NCBI RefSeq assembly: GCF_006970445.1
Contig: NZ_CP033877.1
Coordinates: 1,310,750-1,374,749, forward strand
DNA: 64,000 nucleotides
Reading direction: 5' to 3'
Origin: Stenotrophomonas maltophilia
Lineage (GTDB): Bacteria > Pseudomonadota > Gammaproteobacteria > Xanthomonadales > Xanthomonadaceae
Made by a program: the position numbers and the translations under genes. Under the pieces are notes generated by a model. The model did not search any database, had not been told where the DNA came from, and worked only from the letters and a program-made list of their open reading frames with translations. Shown in pieces: positions 42,346 to 51,894 of the stretch (position 1 is its first letter; every line of letters begins with the position of its first letter).

Positions 42346-44595
42346 ATGTCTCCTGCCGTTGTCCTTTCGCCGCGCCCGCTGGCGCTTGCCGTTGCCGCCC
42401 TGCTGGCGGGCAGCGCCCTGACCGCCCAGGCTGAAACCGACGCCACCGATATCGACACGGTGCATGTCACCGCCTCGCAGATTGCGCGCCAGGCGTTGGG
42501 TACCTCGACCATCACCGCCGAGGACATCGCCAAGCGCCCGCCGGCCAACGACATCGCCGAACTGCTGCGCACCATGCCGGGCGTCAACCTCACCGGCAAC
42601 AGCGCCTCGGGCCAGTACGGCAACAACCGCCAGATCGACCTGCGTGGCATGGGCCCGGAAAACACCCTGATCCTGGTCGACGGCAAGCGCATCGGTGCGC
42701 GTGATGCAGTGCGCATGGGCCGCAGCGGTGAGCGCAATACCCGCGGTGACACCAACTGGGTGCCAGCGGAAATGATCGAGCGCATCGAAGTGCTGCGCGG
42801 CCCGGCGGCGGCGCGCTATGGCTCCGGTGCGTCCGGCGGCGTGGTCAACATCATCACCAAGCGCCCGACCGGCGACCTGACCGGTGCGGTCGACCTGTAT
42901 GGCCTGGTGCCCGAGCACAGCGCCGAAGGTGGCAGCGAGCGTGTCGGCCTGCAGCTGAGTGGGCCGATGACCGACACCCTGTCGTTCCGCCTGTACGGCA
43001 ACCTCAACAAGACCGACGCCGACTCACTGGACCTCAACCGCCAGTACGCGACCAACCCGAACGCGGTGCCGCCGGCTGGCCGCGAGGGCGTCAAGAACCG
43101 CGACGTCAACGCGCTGCTGCGCTGGGACGTGACCGCCAACCAGGTGGTGGAGTTCGAAGCCGGCACCAGCCGCCAGGGCAACATCTACGCCGGTGATCGC
43201 GCGGTCAGCACCACCGGTACCTCGACCGGTGTCGACCTGGCGGCACTGGCCGAAGGCGAAGCAGAAACCAACCGCATGTACCGCAACACCGGCGCGATCA
43301 CCCATCGCGGCCGTTGGGGCGACGTGACCTCGCGGGTGACCGCCGCAGTGGAAGCGGTGAACAACTCGCGCATCAACGAAGGCCTGGCCGGTGGCCCGGA
43401 AGGCAGCTTCAACGGCACCGACTGGTCGACCTCGCGCCTGCGCAACTACCAGCTGGATGGCGAAGTGAGTTTCCCGACCACGCTGGGCGGCGCCGAGAAC
43501 ATCTGGACGCTGGGCTTTGAATACCTCGACAGCCGCCTGACCGACCCGTACTCGATGAGCCAGTCCAGCAGCAGCGGCGGTGGCATCCCGGGGCTGTCGG
43601 CCGATCGCGGGCGCGGCAAGGCCGATGCGCAGACCACCGCCGTATTCGTGGAAGACAACATCTACCTGGGTGAGCGCTGGATTGTCACCCCGGGCCTGCG
43701 TTTCGACCATCACAGCCAGTTCGGCAACAACACCAGCCCCAGCCTCAATGCGCAGTTCCGGATCAACAGCGACTGGGTGGTGAAGGGCGGCATCGCGCGT
43801 GCGTTCAAGGCGCCGAACCTGTACCAGTCGAACCCGGACTATCTGTACTACACCCGTGGCAATGGTTGCCCGAATGCACTGCCGAGCCTGGGCGCTGGTT
43901 GCTACATGCGTGGCAACGCAGACCTGAAGGCGGAAACCAGCCTGAACAAGGAACTGGGCATCGAGTGGGCACCGCAGAGCGGCTGGCAGGCGTCGTTGAC
44001 CTACTTCCACAACGACTACAAGGACAAGATCCAGGCTGGCTACACCCAGATCGGGCTGACCGCCGACACCAAGGGCCGCATCTTCCGCTGGGAGAACGCG
44101 CCGAAGGCGATCGTGCAGGGGCTTGAGGGCAACCTGGTGATTCCGCTGCTGGGCGAGCAGGGCAACCGCCTGAAGTGGAGCAACAACTTCACCTACATGG
44201 TGGAGAACGAGAACAAGAGCACCGGCCAGCCGCTGTCGGTGATCCCGAAGTACACGATCAACACGATGCTGGACTGGCAGGCCACCGACAAGCTGTCGGT
44301 GCTGCTGACCGGCACCTTCTATGGCAAGCAGAAGCCGGCCACTGCCAACATCAACAACGATCCGCGCTGCACCGGCAGCTGCGATGCGTCGATCGCACTG
44401 CAGGACCGCGGTGCCTACAACATCTGGGGCGTGAGCGCGGGCTACAAGGTGACCGAGACGGTCAGCTTCGGCTTCGGCGTGAACAACCTGGCCGACAAGC
44501 GCCTGTTCCGCGAGGCCAACAGCAGCGATGCCGGTGCAGCGACCTACAACGAACCGGGTCGCGCCTACTGGGCCAGCCTGCGTTTCGGGTTCTGA
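42346..44595 (+). CDS. TonB-dependent siderophore receptor (FepA/PfeA-like)
   Basis: 749 residues from ATG 42346. Signal peptide (LALAVAALLAGSALTAQA), TonB box TVHVTAS, then a plug domain (NDIAELLRTMPGVNL, the catechol-receptor-type GARDAVRMGRSGERNTRGDTN, IERIEVLRGPAAARYGSGA), and a 22-strand barrel ending in the aromatic F-G-F. The plug motif and a Cys pair in an external loop match ferric-enterobactin/catecholate receptors. Energised by TonB; likely Fur-repressed (see upstream site). Confidence 0.92.
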   Translation: MSPAVVLSPRPLALAVAALLAGSALTAQAETDATDIDTVHVTASQIARQALGTSTITAEDIAKRPPANDIAELLRTMPGVNLTGNSASGQYGNNRQIDLRGMGPENTLILVDGKRIGARDAVRMGRSGERNTRGDTNWVPAEMIERIEVLRGPAAARYGSGASGGVVNIITKRPTGDLTGAVDLYGLVPEHSAEGGSERVGLQLSGPMTDTLSFRLYGNLNKTDADSLDLNRQYATNPNAVPPAGREGVKNRDVNALLRWDVTANQVVEFEAGTSRQGNIYAGDRAVSTTGTSTGVDLAALAEGEAETNRMYRNTGAITHRGRWGDVTSRVTAAVEAVNNSRINEGLAGGPEGSFNGTDWSTSRLRNYQLDGEVSFPTTLGGAENIWTLGFEYLDSRLTDPYSMSQSSSSGGGIPGLSADRGRGKADAQTTAVFVEDNIYLGERWIVTPGLRFDHHSQFGNNTSPSLNAQFRINSDWVVKGGIARAFKAPNLYQSNPDYLYYTRGNGCPNALPSLGAGCYMRGNADLKAETSLNKELGIEWAPQSGWQASLTYFHNDYKDKIQAGYTQIGLTADTKGRIFRWENAPKAIVQGLEGNLVIPLLGEQGNRLKWSNNFTYMVENENKSTGQPLSVIPKYTINTMLDWQATDKLSVLLTGTFYGKQKPATANINNDPRCTGSCDASIALQDRGAYNIWGVSAGYKVTETVSFGFGVNNLADKRLFREANSSDAGAATYNEPGRAYWASLRFGF

Positions 44596-44628
44596 CCGCA
44601 CGCGGACGTCGGTCCGCTGCGTTCGTCA

Positions 44629-44677
44629 GGCATGGCCTGGCGCTACCGGCCACGCTCCGGTAGCGCCGGGCCATGCC
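44629..44677. repeat. Large palindromic REP-like element
   Basis: ggcatggcctggcgctaccgg (44629) pairs with the inverse ending at 44677 around a short loop. Contains the gcgctac/gtagcgc word common to GTAG elements. Lies between the receptor gene and the CDF exporter, acting as a plausible terminator. Confidence 0.7.
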
Positions 44678-44775
44678 CGGTGAGGGACCGCGTGGCCTGC
44701 AATGTTATAAACACCGTAATAGTCTCCCCCGCCAGCACGGCGTAGCCTGCACCGCATCGCAAAGGAGCTGTTGCC

Positions 44776-45756
44776 ATGGGCCACGACCACGATCACCTGC
44801 CATCCGAGATCCGCCACGAGAAACCCCTGTGGTGGGCGCTCGGCCTGACCTCCACCTTCCTCGTTGTCGAGGTGGTGGGCGCGTTCTGGACCAACAGCCT
44901 GGCGCTGCTGTCAGACGCCGCGCACATGGCCACCGATGCACTGGCATTGATGATCGCGCTGGTCGCGGTGCGGCTGAGCCGGCGCCCGCCGGACGCGCGC
45001 CGTACCTACGGCTATGCACGCCTGGAAGCGTTGGGCGCGATGATCAACGGCGCCATGCTGTTCGTGGTTGCCGCCTACATCCTGTGGGAGGCGATCGGGC
45101 GCTTCCGCGAGCCGCAGGAGATCGCCTCCTCCGGCATGCTGGTGATCGCCGCCGCGGGCCTGGTCATCAACCTGATCTCGATGCGCCTGCTGCAGGCGGG
45201 CAGCGGCGAGAGCCTCAACGTGAAGGGCGCCTACCTGGAAGTGTGGGCGGACATGCTCGGCTCGGTGGCGGTGATCGCCGGTGCGTTGCTGATCCAGTTC
45301 ACCGGCTGGAAGCCGATCGATCCGATCCTGGCCGTGTTGATCGGCCTGTGGGTGCTGCCGCGCACCTATGTGCTGATGCGTGAGGCGATCAACGTGCTGC
45401 TGGAAGGCGTGCCCAAGGGCATGGACGTGGCCAAGGTACGCGACAGCCTGTCCGGGCACGCTGCGGTGCTGGACGTGCATGACCTGCATGTGTGGGCGCT
45501 GGCCTCCAGTACCCCGGCGCTGACCGCGCACATCGTGATGCGCGACGGCACCGACGCCGATGCGCTGCGCCGCGAACTGGGCGGGCGCCTGCACGATGAC
45601 TTCGGCATCGAGCACGTGACGCTGCAGATCGAAGCCGACCACTGCGGCGAAGCCTGTGGTGAACCGACGCCGGTGAAGAGCGGCGAGCACGAGGGCCATG
45701 AAGGCCACGACCATGGCGAGGACGCGCAGGGCCATCGCGGTCACGTGCATCGTTGA
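44776..45756 (+). CDS. Cation diffusion facilitator (CzcD/ZitB-like Zn/Cd/Co exporter)
   Basis: 326 residues. Six membrane helices with the zinc-site motifs SLALLSDAAHMATDALALMIAL (Asp and His) and YLEVWADMLGSVAVI (second metal site). A His-rich start (MGHDHDHLP) and a long His/Asp tail (GHEGHDHGEDAQGHRGHVHR) probably buffer metal. C-terminal ferredoxin-like cytosolic domain (DLHVWALASS). Proton-driven efflux of zinc, cadmium or cobalt. Confidence 0.93.
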   Translation: MGHDHDHLPSEIRHEKPLWWALGLTSTFLVVEVVGAFWTNSLALLSDAAHMATDALALMIALVAVRLSRRPPDARRTYGYARLEALGAMINGAMLFVVAAYILWEAIGRFREPQEIASSGMLVIAAAGLVINLISMRLLQAGSGESLNVKGAYLEVWADMLGSVAVIAGALLIQFTGWKPIDPILAVLIGLWVLPRTYVLMREAINVLLEGVPKGMDVAKVRDSLSGHAAVLDVHDLHVWALASSTPALTAHIVMRDGTDADALRRELGGRLHDDFGIEHVTLQIEADHCGEACGEPTPVKSGEHEGHEGHDHGEDAQGHRGHVHR

Positions 45757-45794
45757 TTGAAATTGAGGGCCGTGCCGGGTGGTGCCCGGCGTGG

Positions 45795-46469
45795 CTATTC
45801 GTCCCGCCGCGAGGCCAGCCGATCCGCCAGCCGGGTCGGTTCCGGCAGCCGGTAGCCGCGCAGGGTGCGCTGCACCCAGTCCAGCGCGGTATCGGCACTG
45901 ACCCGATGGCCGCCGGCCACGAACAGTGGCTTGCAGCGCACCTTGCTGCGCAGCACCCAACCCAATTGCTCATCGCCATCCAGCAGTGGCGTATGTGCAC
46001 CGGCTTCGGCGCCCGGTTCGACGAACCGGCCCACCAGTTTCGACTTGGCGACACCGATGCTCGGCAGGTCGGTGACCACGCCGAGATGCGCGGCCACGCC
46101 CAGCCGGCGCGGGTGGCTGATGCCATGGCCATCGACGAACACCAGGTCCGGCGTGCGTGGCAGCAGTGCCAGCGCGGCCAGCAATGCCGGCAGTTCGCGG
46201 AAGCTGAGCAGGCCGGGGATGTAGGGCATCACCGTGGAGATGCGCGCGATCTCCTGCGCCACGGGCTGCAGCGTCTCTGCGTCCAGCAGTACCGCCGCGG
46301 CGCGGGTGATGGCGCCGTTGTCCTCGAAGCCGACATCCAGCCCGGCCAGCCAGCGCACGTTGCGTGGCAGGCGGTCCTGGCGCTCCACGCGGCCGGCCAG
46401 CTGCAGCTGCTGCGCGCGTGCCGCAGCGACGCTGCCTTCCCAGCGCCCGGGGTCGATCACCGTATTCAT
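45795..46469 (-). CDS. nfi: Endonuclease V (deoxyinosine 3' endonuclease)
   Basis: 224 residues, the normal length. Family motifs: [10 protein letters not shown] (catalytic Asp), [35 protein letters not shown], and SKLVG. Cleaves DNA 3' to deoxyinosine in nitrosative and hydrolytic deamination repair. Divergent from gpmA. Confidence 0.93.
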   Translation of the reverse strand: MNTVIDPGRWEGSVAAARAQQLQLAGRVERQDRLPRNVRWLAGLDVGFEDNGAITRAAAVLLDAETLQPVAQEIARISTVMPYIPGLLSFRELPALLAALALLPRTPDLVFVDGHGISHPRRLGVAAHLGVVTDLPSIGVAKSKLVGRFVEPGAEAGAHTPLLDGDEQLGWVLRSKVRCKPLFVAGGHRVSADTALDWVQRTLRGYRLPEPTRLADRLASRRDE

Positions 46470-46563
46470 TGGTCACAGCATCGCATGCGCGGTGCCACGG
46501 CCCGGTGAGCGGCCCCCGGGGCTACAATGGCAGCCTGCCTTTCCTCGCGTTGGAGACCCTGCA

Positions 46564-47313
46564 GTGACCCGTAAACTCGTACTGTTGCGCCATGGCCAGA
46601 GCCAGTGGAACCTGGACAACCGCTTCACCGGCTGGGTCGATGTCGACCTGACCGAGCAGGGGCGCCGGGAAGCGGCCGCCGCCGGTCGCCTGATGCGCGA
46701 GGAAGGCCTGCAGTTCGACGTCGCCCACACCTCCGTGCTCAAGCGTGCCATCCACACCCTGCAGGGTGCGCTGGCCGAGCTGGAGCAGGACTGGCTGCCG
46801 GTGAACAAGTCCTGGCGCCTCAACGAGCGCCACTACGGCGGCCTGCAGGGCCTGGACAAGGCCGAGACCGCTGCCAAGCACGGCGAGGACCAGGTCAAGG
46901 TGTGGCGCCGTTCGTACGACATCCCGCCGCCGGCCATGGACCTGGAGGATCCGGGCCACCCGATCCATGACCGCCGCTACGCTGGCCTGGACCGCAACGC
47001 GCTGCCGGGCACCGAATCGCTGGCCACCACGCTGGACCGCGTGCTGCCGTACTGGCACGACGCCATCGCGCCGCAGCTGAAGGACGGCAAGACCGTGCTG
47101 GTCACCGCCCACGGCAATTCGCTGCGCGCGCTGTACAAGTACCTCAACAACGTCTCGCGCGAGGAAATCCTCGAGCTGAACATCCCGACCGGCATCCCGC
47201 TGCTGTTCGAGCTGAACGATGATCTGACCGTGCAGTCGTTCCGCTACCTGGGCGACCCGGAAGCGGCGCGCAAGGCCGCTGAAGCCGTGGCCAACCAGGG
47301 CAAGGCGAAGTAA
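46564..47313 (+). CDS. gpmA: 2,3-bisphosphoglycerate-dependent phosphoglycerate mutase
   Basis: 249 residues from GTG 46564, with ggaga about 8 bases before. RHGQSQWN (phospho-His), [12 protein letters not shown], and TAHGNSLR (second His) are all intact. Interconverts 3- and 2-phosphoglycerate in glycolysis. A tacaat box (46523-46528) upstream is a promoter candidate. Followed by a strong terminator. Confidence 0.96.
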   Translation: MTRKLVLLRHGQSQWNLDNRFTGWVDVDLTEQGRREAAAAGRLMREEGLQFDVAHTSVLKRAIHTLQGALAELEQDWLPVNKSWRLNERHYGGLQGLDKAETAAKHGEDQVKVWRRSYDIPPPAMDLEDPGHPIHDRRYAGLDRNALPGTESLATTLDRVLPYWHDAIAPQLKDGKTVLVTAHGNSLRALYKYLNNVSREEILELNIPTGIPLLFELNDDLTVQSFRYLGDPEAARKAAEAVANQGKAK

Positions 47314-47321
47314 AGAAGCAG

Positions 47322-47350
47322 AAGGCCGGCGCAAGCCGGCCTTTCTATAG
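47322..47350 (+). terminator. Terminator after gpmA
   Basis: aaggccggc (47322-47330) pairs with gccggcctt (47335-47343), loop gcaa, followed by tctat. Confidence 0.8.
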
Positions 47351-47408
47351 GTTATGTTCTTTTGCTTGCGTGCCTATGGTTGGTTGTAATATCGGCCTGC
47401 AATTCGAG

Positions 47409-48866
47409 TTATTGATTTACAATTTTTTCAATATTATCGCCGAACTTGTCGAATGATACTGATTGCATCAAGTCGTCCGATAATTTTTGCACGAACATAA
47501 GTTCTTCAATGCCTCTTTGTTCGAGATTCTTTCTTAGTCTGAAATAGAATTTTTTGTCAGGCTGTTCTACTTTTTTTCCGCTATAGTGCGTGTTGTGCTC
47601 CGCAATTAGCGAATCCAATGATTCGAGTTGGAAGTATTTGTCGTTTACCGTCCTCTTGAGAATTGGATCCTTTCCTTCGTATATGGCGCTATACAAGAGC
47701 TTTTCAATACTTTTGATTGGGAGGAAGAGCTTTCGTAGGTCAGGATGATTTTTGGATGCTTCATTCTCTACATCGCCATCCAATATGCTGAATACCTGTC
47801 TGCCGACTCCTAGTACATTCCCCCGCAGTAGGTCTTGCTGCAAGGTTAGAACATTTTTCCATCCGCCAGCAGGGACTACGTGAATCAGCTTGCTGGCAGA
47901 AAGGCCGCGATTCTCAATTACTTTTTCGACCAGAGTCTTTGCGAGAATGTCTTCAACCAATAGGAGGAAGTCAAATCCATCATGCCTGTAGACGTCGCGA
48001 ATCACGTAGCTCGGAAAACCTGGATTCACTACGTCAACTATGCCGAGATTGTTTTCGATCTTGTAGATGTTCTTTGGCTTTATTTTTCTTATCACTTCGG
48101 GCGAGTGGGACGTCAGAATGACAGTAAGATTGGCCGACGTGTGGACCAGCTCCTCCATTAGGTCAATAAAGCGGCTTACTGCGATTGGATGTAGAGCAAC
48201 CTCAATTTCGTCGATGAGCACAAGGATTGGTTTGTCTGGTGTAAGTGATCGTCTTACGATCGCGTTGTATACGAAGTGGAGGAGCGAAATTAGCAGGCAC
48301 TCGCCTGAGCTCATTCTATATTGACTAATCAATTTTCCGTTTACGGAATTGAAATACGGTGTGCTTGCGAATCCGAGCTTCGCCGAAATGTTTTTGTTCT
48401 TTATTCTCTTTAAGTTCGGGTACTTGTCTTTTGATCCACTTAAAATGAAGCTAAGCTTTTCTTTGATGTAGTCGTCTGCGTCAACTATTTCCTCATCCTT
48501 GATGTTGCCGTCACGAAGGTGCGAGTCAACGGTTCGAGAGTCGTTGAATCTGGTGCCGTAGAAGAGGCTCCCCTCGTACATTCCATTTACGGATACATTT
48601 TTCTTGGGGACTTGCCATTTCGCCGATCCTAGCCAATTATCAGTCTCGTTATCTAGTGAAATTTGAACTCGGGACGATTGATCATAATCCTCATCTCCGA
48701 GTGATTCGAGCGATCGTTTGATGGATTGTGATAGCGCAAGGAGGATTGTGCTTTTTCCTGATCCGTTGCTTCCAACGATCAGGTTAAGGCTTTTCTCAAG
48801 AGGGAGTTCGAGTTTCGCGTATTTTATGTTTTTTACATTTTCGATAGTGATTGAAAGTTCTTTCAC
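47409..48866 (-). CDS. AAA/ABC-type ATPase with C-terminal TOPRIM-like domain (OLD/PARIS-like, candidate defence gene)
   Basis: 485 residues from GTG 48866 (aagga 9 bases upstream). The DNA is strikingly AT-rich against its neighbours gpmA and the M13 peptidase. ATPase domain: Walker A GSNGSGKST (32-40), ABC-like signature YRMSSGE, Walker B ILVLIDEIEVALHP, and a SHSPEV H-loop. From about residue 300 a TOPRIM-like half follows: DFLLLVEDILAKTLVEKVI, then VVPAGGW and SILDGDVE with the D-x-D pair. Such ATPase plus TOPRIM proteins are OLD-family nucleases or PARIS-type (AriA/AriB) anti-phage proteins. No helicase or second subunit flanks it, so it would have to work alone. Horizontal acquisition is likely. 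Confidence 0.75.
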   Translation of the reverse strand: MKELSITIENVKNIKYAKLELPLEKSLNLIVGSNGSGKSTILLALSQSIKRSLESLGDEDYDQSSRVQISLDNETDNWLGSAKWQVPKKNVSVNGMYEGSLFYGTRFNDSRTVDSHLRDGNIKDEEIVDADDYIKEKLSFILSGSKDKYPNLKRIKNKNISAKLGFASTPYFNSVNGKLISQYRMSSGECLLISLLHFVYNAIVRRSLTPDKPILVLIDEIEVALHPIAVSRFIDLMEELVHTSANLTVILTSHSPEVIRKIKPKNIYKIENNLGIVDVVNPGFPSYVIRDVYRHDGFDFLLLVEDILAKTLVEKVIENRGLSASKLIHVVPAGGWKNVLTLQQDLLRGNVLGVGRQVFSILDGDVENEASKNHPDLRKLFLPIKSIEKLLYSAIYEGKDPILKRTVNDKYFQLESLDSLIAEHNTHYSGKKVEQPDKKFYFRLRKNLEQRGIEELMFVQKLSDDLMQSVSFDKFGDNIEKIVNQ

Positions 48867-49042
48867 TTGTGCATTCCTTGCGCTCTCGGTTGGTATGTTC
48901 GGCAGGAACTGAGACTATCCGGAATTCCTTCCGTAAGGAAGTTGCAAAATCTAGGGTGCTTTTCAGCCCCTGTGACCTTTGGCCGGTCCCCCGCACCGCC
49001 GCGTCCGCTACGCTAGACGATTCGCCGTCGGAGAGAGACTCC

Positions 49043-51136
49043 ATGAACGTCCGCAACCTGGTCCCGCTGGGCCTGACCATCGCCATCGCTGCCTCGCTGG
49101 CCGCCTGTGGCAAGAATGAAACCGCGCCGGCGGCCAGTGCCGACGCCAAGCCGGCCTTCGACCTGTCGCAGATCAAGACGCCGCTGATCTCGCTCAACAG
49201 CGCCGATCTGGATCCGGCCATTTCGGCCTGTACCGACCTCAATGGCTTCGTCAACAGCAAGTGGCTGAAGGCCAACCCGGTGCCGGGCGACCAGACCACC
49301 TGGGGCAGCTTCGAGATCCTGCGCGAGCGCTCGCTGGAAGTGCAGCACACGCTGGTGCAGCAGGCCGCGGCCAGCCAGGCCAAGGCCGGCTCGGTGGAAG
49401 CCAAGATCGGTGACATCTGGAAGACCGGCAACGATGAAGCAAAGATCGAAGCCGCAGGCCTCGCTCCGCTGCAGCCGCAGCTGGACAAGATCACCGCGCT
49501 GAACGACACCGCCGCCATCACCCAGTACCTGCGCGACAGCCAGGCCGAGGGCAAGGGCGTGCTGTTCTCGCTGTTCGCCAATGCCGACTACAAGGATTCG
49601 GCCAACGTCATCGCCTATGTCGGCCAGGGCGGTCTCGGCCTGCCGGAGAAGGGCTACTACTTCGACGACGCGCAGGCCAAGATCCGCGACGCCTACGTGG
49701 CCTACATCGCACAGGTGCTGACCCTGTCCGGCGTGGACGCGGCGCAGGCCGCCGAGCAGGCCAAGGCCGTGATGGCCTTCGAAACCCGCCTGGCCAAGGC
49801 GTCGATGTCGCGCATCGAGATGCGTGACCCGGCCAAGCGCTACAACCCGCTCAGCGCGGCTGACGCCGACAAGCTGACCCCGAACTTCAGCTGGAGCGCG
49901 CTGTTCGACACCCTGAAGGTGCCGGCCGCGCAGAAGTTCTCGCTGGCCCAGCCGGGCTTCTTCAGTGAAATGGACAAGATGCTGGCCGATACCATGCCCA
50001 GCACCTGGCAGGCCTACCTGCGCTTCCACACCATCGACGACGCCTCGCCGTACCTGAGCAGCCAGTTCGAGAAGGCCAACTTCGATTTCTACGGCACCAC
50101 CCTGCGTGGCCAGAAGGAAATGCAGCCGCGCTGGAAGCGTGTGCTGGAATCGGTAAACGGCGGCATGGGCGAAGCGCTGGGCCAGCTGTACGTCGACGCC
50201 GTGTTCCCGGCTGAGTCGAAGGTGGCCATGCAGCACCTGGTGGAAAACCTGTCGCAGGCGCTGAAGGCGCGCCTGGAGCAGCTGCCGTGGATGGGCGAAG
50301 AAACCAAGAAGAAGGCCCTGGAGAAGTGGGCCAGCTTCACCCCGAAAATCGGTTACCCGGACAAGTGGCGTGACTGGGCGGGCCTGCAGACCAACGGCGA
50401 CAGCTACCTGGGCAACATGCAGGCGGCGCGTGCGTTCAACTACCGCTACATGCTGGACAAGATCGGCAAGCCGGTGGACAAGACCGAGTGGGGCATGACC
50501 CCGCAGACCGTCAACGCGTACTACAACGCGACCAAGAACGAGATCGTGTTCCCGGCGGCGATCCTGCAGGCGCCGTTCTTCGACGCCAAGGCCGATCCTG
50601 CGCTGAACTACGGCGGTATCGGTGCGGTCATCGGCCACGAGATGATGCACGGCTACGACGACTCGGGCAGCCAGTTCGCCGCCAACGGCAACTTCGACAA
50701 CTGGTGGACCGACGGCGACCGCAAGGCCTTCACCGAACGCACCGACAAGCTGGTCGCGCAGTTCGACGGCTACGAGTCGGTGCCGGGCGTGTTCGTGAAG
50801 GGCAAGCTGACCCTGGGCGAGAACATCGGTGACCTGGGCGGCCTGACCGTGGCTTACGACGCGCTGCAGATGGCGCTGAAGGAAGACCCGAAGGCCAATG
50901 TCGAGGTGGATGGCCACAGCCAGGACCAGCGCTTCTTCATGAACTGGGCCACGGTGTGGCGCCGCAACTTCACCGACGGCGAGCTGCGCGTGCGCCTGAA
51001 CACCGACCCGCACGCCCCGGCGAACTTCCGTGCCAACGGCGCGCCGTCGAACATGCCCTCGTTCGCGGCCGCGTTCCAGTGCAAGGCCGGCGACGCGATG
51101 GTGCGTGCCGACGACAAGCGCGTGGTGATCTGGTAA
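49043..51136 (+). CDS. M13-family (neprilysin/PepO-like) zinc metallopeptidase lipoprotein
   Basis: 697 residues from ATG 49043 with ggagagaga upstream. A signal peptide ends in a lipobox (SLAAC), so it is anchored as a lipoprotein. Zinc ligands: HEMMH (H532, H536, catalytic E533) and E593 in GENIGDLGG, the two M13 signature motifs. NAYYNATKNEIVFPAAI binds the substrate backbone. It degrades peptides in the periplasm. Followed by a strong terminator. Confidence 0.94.
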   Translation: MNVRNLVPLGLTIAIAASLAACGKNETAPAASADAKPAFDLSQIKTPLISLNSADLDPAISACTDLNGFVNSKWLKANPVPGDQTTWGSFEILRERSLEVQHTLVQQAAASQAKAGSVEAKIGDIWKTGNDEAKIEAAGLAPLQPQLDKITALNDTAAITQYLRDSQAEGKGVLFSLFANADYKDSANVIAYVGQGGLGLPEKGYYFDDAQAKIRDAYVAYIAQVLTLSGVDAAQAAEQAKAVMAFETRLAKASMSRIEMRDPAKRYNPLSAADADKLTPNFSWSALFDTLKVPAAQKFSLAQPGFFSEMDKMLADTMPSTWQAYLRFHTIDDASPYLSSQFEKANFDFYGTTLRGQKEMQPRWKRVLESVNGGMGEALGQLYVDAVFPAESKVAMQHLVENLSQALKARLEQLPWMGEETKKKALEKWASFTPKIGYPDKWRDWAGLQTNGDSYLGNMQAARAFNYRYMLDKIGKPVDKTEWGMTPQTVNAYYNATKNEIVFPAAILQAPFFDAKADPALNYGGIGAVIGHEMMHGYDDSGSQFAANGNFDNWWTDGDRKAFTERTDKLVAQFDGYESVPGVFVKGKLTLGENIGDLGGLTVAYDALQMALKEDPKANVEVDGHSQDQRFFMNWATVWRRNFTDGELRVRLNTDPHAPANFRANGAPSNMPSFAAAFQCKAGDAMVRADDKRVVIW

Positions 51137-51161
51137 TCGATCATCCGTGATGCGTGATGCG

Positions 51162-51190
51162 AAAGGCCCGGCGAAAGCCGGGCCTTTTGT
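51162..51190 (+). terminator. Terminator after the M13 peptidase
   Basis: aaaggcccggc (51162-51172) pairs with gccgggccttt (51177-51187) around gaaa, followed by ttgtttt. Confidence 0.88.
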
Positions 51191-51231
51191 TTTGCGCGGC
51201 CGGTAGTACCGGGCCATGCCTGGTGGACATC

Positions 51232-51849
51232 TCAGGCCAGCTCGGGCTCCCGCGCCAGCATGCGATGGAAGCGTTGCAGCACGTAGGGATCCACCAGCCC
51301 GCCGGACTGCGCTTCGATGATCCGCAATGCGGTTTCATGCTCCATCGCGTCGCGATACGGGCGCACGCTGGTCATCGCGTCGTAGGCATCGGCGATGGTG
51401 ACGATGCGCGCGCCCAGCGGGATGGATTCGCCGCGCAGCCCATCGGGATAGCCGCTGCCATCGAAGGCTTCATGATGGGCGCGGATCAGTCGCGCCACGG
51501 GCGCGGCGTCGCTGCGGCCGGTGGCAAGGAAGATGTGCTCACCGCGGACCGGATGCTCGCGCATGATCGCGCGCTCCTCATCGGTATGCCGGCGCGGCGC
51601 CAGCAGCACATCGTCGGGAATACCGATCTTGCCGATGTCGTGGAAGCGCGCGGCCAGGCCGATCTGCGCACAGGCCTCGTGATCGAGATCGCAGTGCGCG
51701 GCCAGGCGCTGCGCGAACAGGCCGACGCGGTCGCAGTGGTGGCGGGTGTAGGCGTCGCGCATCTGCAGCGACATCGAGAGGGCATCGATCAGGCAGGCCT
51801 GCGCGTGCAGCAGGTCGGGGGCGGGTACGGCGTCAGGAAACATGGTCAT
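51232..51849 (-). CDS. HD-GYP domain protein (cyclic di-GMP phosphodiesterase)
   Basis: 205 residues, essentially a single HD-GYP domain with no sensor. Motifs: HHCDRVGLFAQRLA, ARFHDIGKIGIPD (HD), EHPVRGEHI, IRAHHEAFDGSGYPDG (HHE and GYP), and DAYDAMTSVRPYR. It would hydrolyse cyclic di-GMP to GMP. In the same region as a GGDEF enzyme, though 9 kb away. ATG 51849 or 51843 may be the start. Confidence 0.9.
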   Translation of the reverse strand: MTMFPDAVPAPDLLHAQACLIDALSMSLQMRDAYTRHHCDRVGLFAQRLAAHCDLDHEACAQIGLAARFHDIGKIGIPDDVLLAPRRHTDEERAIMREHPVRGEHIFLATGRSDAAPVARLIRAHHEAFDGSGYPDGLRGESIPLGARIVTIADAYDAMTSVRPYRDAMEHETALRIIEAQSGGLVDPYVLQRFHRMLAREPELA

Positions 51850-51894
51850 CCGCCCGCACCGGGTGGGGACCGGTGCGGGGTGTTCGGGGGGCGA

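Noticed and set aside
45774..45790. Short gccggg/cccggc hairpin after the CDF gene
   Set aside because: Six-bp stem without a T-run; too weak to call a terminator.
47409..48866. Gabija (GajA/GajB) or a full OLD operon
   Set aside because: No UvrD-like helicase or second gene flanks it; gpmA and the M13 peptidase are housekeeping genes.
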